Origin: Archegozetes longisetosus
Lineage: Eukaryota > Arthropoda > Arachnida > Sarcoptiformes > Trhypochthoniidae
Direction: 5' to 3'
NCBI GenBank assembly: GCA_018873245.2
Contig: JAEMBT020000003.1
Coordinates: 6,281,843-6,345,842, forward strand
DNA length: 64,000 nucleotides
The notes under the pieces were generated by a model. That model did no database searches and was not told the DNA's origin. It was given only the letters and a program-made list of their open reading frames with translations. Positions 57,543-64,000 of this stretch are shown here, in pieces (the stretch's first letter is position 1; each line of letters starts with the position of its first letter). The translations under genes were made by a program, and so were the position numbers.

Positions 57543-58354
57543 ACTTTTGGAATCCTTTCATTTTAAAATGAAACCAAGCTCTAAATGTAGTTAAAGTTGT
57601 ACAAAATATTAGACAAATAATCATTTTTGCAAATAGTCTCTAAATTCTGCAAAAATTAAGAATAAAATTTTTCAGTTAATTTTGATATAAAACCTCAAAA
57701 TAGTTTGAATATATAACCTCCTTGGTCAAGTAGTAAGTCGTAGGACTAGCAGGACTATCGACCTAGATTCTAAACTCTATGTGAACTTTTTTATTTCTCT
57801 TTTAGTTTCTCAAGTCTAATATATTTGAAACTTTTAAATTTGTTTACCCGGTGGAATATATAGATTAAGTAAATTACAGAATTTAATTAGATTTAAATTA
57901 ACTAAATTTATTTCAAGCAATATTCTATGATAAACAAAATTTTACTAATCAGTAAATAAACATTTTTACAAAAACAGGAATATTGCTTGAGATGAATTTA
58001 ATTAATTTAATTCTAATTAGATTCTGTAAGTTACTTAGCCTACATATTCTATCGGTTAAAAAAGTCTTAAGTTTAAAATATATTAGATTTGAGAAACTTA
58101 AAAGAGAAATTAAAGCGTTCACATAAAGTTTGGAATCTAGGTCGATAGTCCTGCGAGTTTTACGTCTTATCACTTGACCAAGGAGGTTATATTCAAACTC
58201 TTTTGAAGTTTTATATCAAAATTGACTGAAAAATTTGATTCTTAACTTTTGTAGAACGTAGAGGCCATTTGCAAAAAATGACTATTTGTCTGATATTTTG
58301 TATGACTTTAACTATATTATAAACATGGTTTCATTTTTAAAGCATTCCGAAAGT
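57543..58354. repeat. Long imperfect palindrome / foldback element (~0.8 kb)
   Basis: The left arm 57543-57925 and right arm 57977-58354 are reverse complements at most positions along their whole length, around a ~50-base centre. Landmarks pair in order: ttttggaatcc with gcattccgaaag; agacaaataatcatttttgcaa with its inverse near 58272-58292; aacctccttggtcaagt with acttgaccaaggaggtt (58172-58188); aggactatcgacctagattc with its inverse near 58135-58153; caagcaatattc with gaatattgcttg. Each arm carries a tRNA-like box A (TGGTCAAGT..TAAG, from 57723) and a box B-like GATTCYAAAC (from 57766), 43 bases apart. It may be two head-to-head copies of one repeat or a foldback transposon. No target-site duplication identified. 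Confidence 0.88.
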
Positions 58355-58525
58355 TGACCTTCCTGCTTGAGAAAGACCTGACTTAATTAGTTTTGGAGTG
58401 AAAGATTTAGAAATAGAGAAGAATTTGTATAAGATTTGTGTTGTTTGATGTGAAATATAGATACAAAAAGTTTTCTGATATATGAGGCAATGTATAGTGA
58501 AACATGTTTCTAACATCAATTCGTG

Positions 58526-58551
58526 TTTATAGTGAACTATTTATAGTGAAC
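58526..58551. repeat. Tandem pair of the TTTATAGTGAAC 12-mer
   Basis: Two exact copies, at 58526-58537 and 58540-58551, in the same orientation as the copy at 56705. Confidence 0.8.
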
Positions 58552-59577
58552 AACAAAATTTATTAGTACATGTTATTAGTGATCACGTTTGACTATCTTT
58601 TAACACATATATTGTGACCTAAGCTAACCCAATGCAATAATTACCGTCTTAGGAATTATAACTCTTACTTTCCCTATTATCAAAAATACTGAGCGATGTT
58701 TCTATTTCTAACTTCAGTTATCCAATTGCATCCAATTCTTTTGAAAATTCAGTCTTAAACCCAAATATTCGGAATGGGCCTACGAAAGATTACATTAGGC
58801 AATAAAGATATCCTGAAAGTTATACGAATGGGGAGAAATAATTTTGATTAGAGTAATATTTGTGCTGAAAATAGCATTGAGAATGATTACTGAATTCCAG
58901 ATTTTAGCTATTAAAGAAACTTTAATTATTTGTGTGAAAGAAATAAAGACATCTAAAGATTGAAATGAATTGAAAAGCACATTGAATGAGTGGATTCTGT
59001 ACTCTGAACAAATTTCTTTTCTATAGTATATGTACTTTTGAGTTTTTTTGCTTCAATTCTTCATTCTTTTACGCTCTCCAAACCTTGTATTGCCTTTGAA
59101 TATAAGTACAAAGAACTTAATTTCGGTTGACTTAAGCTGCGCTCCGGAATTTAATTAAAAAGAAAGGCCAGTCTGAATCTGTATTTGCACTACTGCCGCC
59201 TGAATGCAGGTCTTTCTGCAATGAAATTAACGGAACAGAACAGCGCTGAACAGGTGTATGAAAGTAACAGTTAAGTTGTGTACTCTATAGCATCTACTGG
59301 TATGCATCATATCCGTAACTTTTTCTTATTAGTCTCGTACATAAAGGGAATAACTCATAGCACAATCTAATACACTACAAAATGTACTCTTATTGAGTCG
59401 ACTTACTATTCAAGAATTTCACATTAATCAAAATGACTTGATAAAATGGCAACGGTTTGGGCTTGTGCACAACTAATAAATGTCTTTTACTCCGGCTTAA
59501 CACCAATTTCTCATATTCGGCTTTGTTTATTGAATTCTTATAGAATAGAAGAAAAAGTAAGTCAGTCTTTGTAGCTC

Positions 59578-59623
<46 letters not shown>

Positions 59624-59739
59624 ATCTCACCCATCATTCCATACATCTTATGATACAGTGTTTATCCAGACATACATGACAAATAAACAAATATCTATGA
59701 TCTGCGGTCTGATGTGAGGCTCAGAATAGTTTTTAATTA
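58552..59739. other. Non-coding stretch with a G+C-richer patch
   Basis: No gene recognised. A G+C-richer patch at about 59135-59260 could be promoter or untranslated exon for the possible membrane-protein gene that follows. The CT microsatellite at 59579-59619 lies between them. Confidence 0.35.
59579..59619. repeat. (CT)n microsatellite
   Basis: About 20 CT units, 120 bases before the possible membrane-protein exon. Confidence 0.95.
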
Positions 59740-60660
59740 GATAGCTTGCTTGCTCGGACATGGCAGAAGCGTTTTATTCAGACTCTTATCTTAGTTTTTG
59801 ATTTTCTTTTGTTGGTATGTGGAGTGATTGCTATTTCATTTGCGATACACATATACTCATACGCAGCAATCAATAACGTTATTGGGAATCGAGAAATATC
59901 TGCGGGCAAAACTAGTGCTAACTCGCAGACAAACCTTTCCGCTGGATTTGATCGCGGAATTGGAATTTTTTTTATGCTCACGAACACATTGTGTTTGAAG
60001 GGACTAAATTTCTAAAAATCATTTTTCATCAAATGGTTCGAAACACTTTCTGAGCCCGGAGGTTCTGAATAGTCATGATCGGAGTTGAATTTTAATACTG
60101 TATTTACTTTGCGAACGATGTCTACGATCTTATTAATCAATATACTTATTTCTAGGCTAACACACAAATTAGTTTAATGTGCAAAAACTTAAGCTTTTAC
60201 TTTGAGATTTCAAACAGTTTTTTATTTTGGAAAAAACTATTCGAAAGTTTATCTCATTCTCGAGTGAATGCTCCAATATTTATTCACTAAACGAGTCATC
60301 TTTCAAAAAAATTATCGTAAATCTTATTTGAACGGACGCGAAAAGATTTGCCATGAAAAAGGAAAAAAGAAATGAAAGAAAAGTATTTTTGAATTTAGAA
60401 TCATATCCATTTATTATATATTATTTTTGGTAGATTTGACCCTAAAGTGGAAGTTAGCTATATTCTAACAAACAAGTGACATAAACTAATATACACTTAA
60501 AAATCTGCATTCAACTGTCAACTAATCCAATTTGATGAATGAGAGCATTTTTTAGATAGAACAGTGTAATGCAATCCTTGCCTTTTAGTTGAGGCTCGAC
60601 TGGCGTCAAACTGATTGCTTGTTGCTTCTTCTCGTTGGTTACGTGACCATCAGCTTTATT
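59740..60660 (+). CDS. Possible exons of a multi-pass membrane protein (tetraspanin-like?)
   Basis: Two pieces. The first, from an acceptor-like AG at 59739 to a TAA at 60013-60015, reads through KRFIQTLILVFDFLLLVCG and VIAISFAIHIYSY, a long hydrophobic helix, then a polar loop and a second hydrophobic stretch (GIGIFFMLTN). This arrangement resembles transmembrane segments 1 and 2 of tetraspanins. The second, 60589-60660 (72 bp), is bounded by a strong acceptor (TTGCCTTTTAG) and donor (GTAAGT) and reads LRLDWRQTDC then LLLLLVGYVTISFI in its only open frame, like the start of a third segment. I cannot join the two pieces in phase directly, so an exon between them or a pseudogene is possible. 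The tetraspanin CCG motif was not seen. G+C is higher than in the flanks. Confidence 0.3.
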
Positions 60661-61814
60661 GTAAGTTAGATGATATGTTGGTATCACAGCCTAAACTACT
60701 CAACTTCAAGTATGTGATCACTGATGCGTCTGCAGAGACTCGCAATCATAATATAGTCAAATACATGGATATGTATCTCATCAATCCATTATGTCTATGG
60801 GGATTAGAGTTTTTTTACTATTATATGTCACAAACTTAATGATTTAGAGAATTAAGAACATTAAAACTTTAGTACATGATTCCGAAATTATATTTTGATT
60901 CAGAAAATCAACTACATATGAGTTAACATAAAAATTTAATTAATACTCTTTCTGAATAAATTATTAGTGAAAGTTAAAATTTAATTAGTTTGAGCAAAAT
61001 TATTATTATAACAGTTCTGCATTTTCTATTTAGACCTCTAAGCGAAGTACATGTTAGTAACAAAAATGATCTCATCTGTTTTCAATCTTCCTGTCCTTTC
61101 TTAGTTCTGAACTTTGATTTTCAACACAATTATTATTAATCTCTTATATAAATCTGGTAAAACTCCCTACATTGTTCAAAGTTACTCTGATATTTTGGTG
61201 ATTTTAGACATTTTTTAGTGATAACAAACAGATAACTTCTTGTTCCTTCCAAATAATAACAATAGAAACTCGAAAAATGCCATTACTATTTTTAATGAGA
61301 TTCAGTTTGACTTTTGTTGTCTTATGAGCTGCAAACTAAAAGTTCAATCTGAACTAATTCTAATTCATGAATAAAAAATAATTTAGTTCTGCTATCATTA
61401 GTTTTGCCACCAGTGAAGTGACTTGGAAAATAGTATTAATTATTAAGCTTACAATTTGACTGTTCTGACAGTACAATTGCAATTAGGAGTGAGAGTGGAC
61501 TTTATAACATTGAGTACATTTTCAAAAACAAAAAATTAAACCCTGCTAAATCATTAAGCTTCGAGCTTATGATTCATTTTTATCTCCTTTTACTTTTGGT
61601 AACTAATCTTCTTTCGTAATATAAATTCCATGATATATAAAGAAATTTATTGAAGCATATCTGGCACTTAATACTTTGCTTCTATTCGTAATCTGCTTTG
61701 TATTTGCAAAATTGTGTATATAGTGAGAGGGCTTCGGATAAGACAAAGCTGACATAAGAAGCATAAAATGCATTAGGTCCGAGCGAACAAGAAATAGATT
61801 TTTGGCAACAAATT

Positions 61815-61818
<4 letters not shown>

Positions 61819-61871
<53 letters not shown>
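61819..61871. repeat. (GA)n microsatellite
   Basis: About 26 uninterrupted AG/GA units. Confidence 0.97.
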
Positions 61872-61875
<4 letters not shown>

Positions 61876-62175
61876 TATCCCCTTACATGACACTCTCTTG
61901 CAGAACAGTAAAGGTGTATAACAATAATGCTAGTGTTTAATAATGTGTTGCATTTGAGTTCAATTGACAGCATAGTATCATAGAATGAGCTAAATACTAA
62001 CGGGTAAGAAATGATTGTCATAGAAGATGATTTATCACCGTTGCATTCATTTGACAGTTAAAGTAAAATGCGTCGAAATATAAGCCGTCCATTGAGGTAT
62101 TATCAATCTTAATCACAATTTAAATATTTTCGGTTTTATCAAAAAATACTCAATCGTAGCATTAGGTGAGGTCAG

Positions 62176-62230
62176 TGCTATAAAGTCCTAACTCAAACTG
62201 AAACAAGATTAGAAAGAGGACTTTATAGCA
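62176..62230. repeat. Hairpin with a 14-bp perfect stem
   Basis: TGCTATAAAGTCCT (62176-62189) is perfectly inverted as AGGACTTTATAGCA (62217-62230) with a 27-base loop. It could be a small inverted-repeat element or a structured RNA. No conservation evidence is available. Confidence 0.6.
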
Positions 62231-62729
62231 GTGAGATGGCGACTATCCTGTCTATGACAAGACTATAATATTTTTTAATTTAATATTAATGCACTGTTTC
62301 ATAAGTATATGAAGGAGTGCTGGGAAAGAGATTGACATTTGGTTTGGGTAATATTAATATTGGTAGAATTTGTCTGAGAGCTGCCTGTAAAATCTTAGTG
62401 TTAATTATTAGCTAGAAATTAAATGTAAGACATGAAGCAATTAATCTGAACACTTTTGTGCTATAGTGGTGCTAAAGTTAATTATATAACAAACAGTATT
62501 ACTTTATCGATTAAATGTGAAATGTTTTTTTGTTTGTACTCCTAATCCTAAACTTGCTTCAATGCAAACATATATACACAATAACAACCATTGCCTTAAT
62601 GTCTACTGACAGACATCTGCCTTAAAATCATCGTCAAAGACTTGTTGCTATTTATAAATGTTATTTCATAAAACATGAATCTCTAACTGAAATATGGTCA
62701 TTGAGACATGCATTCCTCCATCCATTTCT

Positions 62730-63139
62730 TGCTTTCGATTGCCTGCTCTGATGACGTTGTGCTAAAGCCTATGCTTTGGCAATATTATAGCAGCGCTTGT
62801 ATTGAAGTACAGTTTGTGCCATAGTTTGTGCTTTACTCCAACAGTGAGATGCTCTGCTCTGGCGAATAATGCTCAGTTTCCATAGCGACGACAAAATACC
62901 CTTTTATATGCAGTCTTACAGTCCATTTCAGCCCCCACTCAAATCCCTCTCTAGTTTCTCTGCCTCTTTCTCTCTTCTCTGGCAGTGAGAGATGCGAAGC
63001 CAGAGTGAGTCTCTCAGTGCTCCGCTCTCTTGTTGCCTCTGCTGTTTTGCTGGTGTTTTGCTCTCTTCTCTATTATATTGTACTGTATTGTAACTCTGTG
63101 TGTACTGTATTGCTGTATATTGTAGTCAATGTATTACTA
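62730..63139 (+). promoter_or_regulatory. Candidate promoter and 5'UTR
   Basis: A G+C- and pyrimidine-richer block, rich in CTCT and CTGC words, that contrasts with the A+T-rich DNA on either side. It ends at a short open first-exon candidate with a consensus donor. It resembles in texture the block upstream of the CELF start codon. The transcription start is not identifiable. Confidence 0.35.
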
Positions 63140-63190
63140 ATGGCTGTAGTGCAAGTTCCACCCACATCCACATCTTCACCGTGTAATACC
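63140..63190 (+). CDS. Candidate first coding exon of an unidentified gene (partial)
   Basis: ATG at 63140 opens 17 codons (MAVVQVPPTSTSSPCNT), followed immediately by a consensus donor GTAAGT at 63191, phase 0. The upstream 400 bases look like a promoter and leader. No downstream exon lies within the window and the peptide is too short to assign a family. It may start a separate gene on the same strand as CELF, or be an internal alternative first exon of CELF. Confidence 0.28.
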
Positions 63191-63644
63191 GTAAGTTTAA
63201 ACCTTATTCTGTTTGCTTTTGTTTTATGTCGATATCACGCTGTGTCACAACTCCTTTCATCTAAATTTATATATTAGACCTGAACCAAAGTATAGCTAAA
63301 CTATATGCATGTTTAGCATAATAATCATTAACATATTTCACATCCTATCAAATACTTGAGTTCAACATTTTCCATATCACACATCATCCAACAGGATATT
63401 TATGAAAATACATTCAAATACAAATATTTCATCAGAATCTTTAGGTTTAAACAGTGTTTAGAGTGCTTTCCTTTAAGTTTTCTCTGTTGGTTCAGTCGTT
63501 AGTATTATATACCAGAATATTTGGTGGCAATATCTAACCAATCCATAGACTAAGAGTATAATCTTTTTTGAAAAATGGAGAGACTTGAGTTGAAACTCGC
63601 GACTTCATATATCATGATATGGTAAAAGGCTATAAGGCATACAA

Positions 63645-63682
<38 letters not shown>

Positions 63683-64000
63683 CGCATATATACATATGAG
63701 TGGAGAGACAACCAGTGCAGCACTAGCATTAACGATGAAAGACTCATACAGTGATAGACTGACACACATGCAGCACAAACTTGGCTGTTCGCAGTACCCC
63801 TCAATTGAATAATATTCACCACTATTTTTGTGAATCAAATGCTAAAAATCTATGGTCTGACACTCTGTCATTTAGGCTAAAATGTTTGGATGGAAGGCAT
63901 TCTAATGGGGTATAAATGGAAAGCGGGAGAAATAGTATTAGAATTGAGACTTTGACTAGTGCTTAATAGTGTTCAATACTATTGGACACATGATTGCTTT
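63191..64000. other. Presumed intron or intergenic DNA to the window edge
   Basis: No exon recognised. It contains the CA microsatellite at 63646-63681. Confidence 0.45.
63646..63681. repeat. (CA)n microsatellite
   Basis: About 18 CA units. Confidence 0.95.

Larger units (their letters stand above)
60661..62700. other. Gene-poor stretch
   Basis: No coding sequence recognised. It holds the GA microsatellite at 61819-61871 and the hairpin at 62176-62230. A word ttggcaacaaattag at 61802 matches the interior of the 205-bp MITE-like family and may be a fragment. Confidence 0.45.

Noticed and set aside
57723-57775. Possible tRNA gene
   Set aside because: Box A/B-like motifs are present, but I could not fold a full cloverleaf with an acceptor stem; kept only as a motif within the palindrome.

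Overview
This is animal nuclear DNA: A+T-rich, with short spliceosomal introns, long gene-poor stretches and many dinucleotide microsatellites. The ribosomal protein L23 copy has the arthropod-like residues GTAGAKFR near its start and NASSI at its end, so an arthropod is the best guess. I cannot fix the lineage further. There is no operon structure, CRISPR array or rRNA, and I saw no convincing tRNA.

Layout. (1) 1-1.3 kb: two phase-compatible exons and a poly(A) signal that look like the 3' end of an unidentified gene entering from the left. (2) 1.3-7.2 kb: mostly non-coding, with a small MITE-like repeat and a doubtful small cysteine-rich ORF on the minus strand. (3) 7.2-18.1 kb: the gene-dense core. 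It holds a DLGAP/SAPAP/GKAP-family scaffold gene (+), RPL23/uL14 (-) tail-to-tail with it, an internally deleted hAT transposon with an 8-bp target-site duplication, and a complete LASP gene (+; LIM, two nebulin repeats, SH3). (4) 18-22.5 kb: apparently empty apart from a long CT microsatellite. (5) 22.5-25.2 kb: promoter/5'UTR and the first two coding exons of a CELF3-6/bruno-3-type RNA-binding protein (+), together most of RRM1. (6) 25.2-64 kb: no further CELF exon found, so this is probably one very long intron or intron plus intergenic DNA. It contains minisatellites, a second hAT-like MITE, a ~0.8 kb long palindrome, a dispersed 12-mer family, possible exons of a multi-pass membrane protein near 59.7-60.7 kb, and a candidate promoter with a short first coding exon near 63.1 kb.

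The recognised genes do not form a pathway. DLGAP is a membrane-associated guanylate kinase scaffold partner, LASP is an actin-binding adaptor, CELF is a splicing and translation regulator, and RPL23 is housekeeping. The most informative new observations concern mobile and repeat structure: two hAT-type elements of different families with the same design, a 205-bp terminal-inverted-repeat family, and a long hairpin-forming palindrome whose arms carry tRNA-like box A/B motifs. I did not find a clear undescribed biological system.
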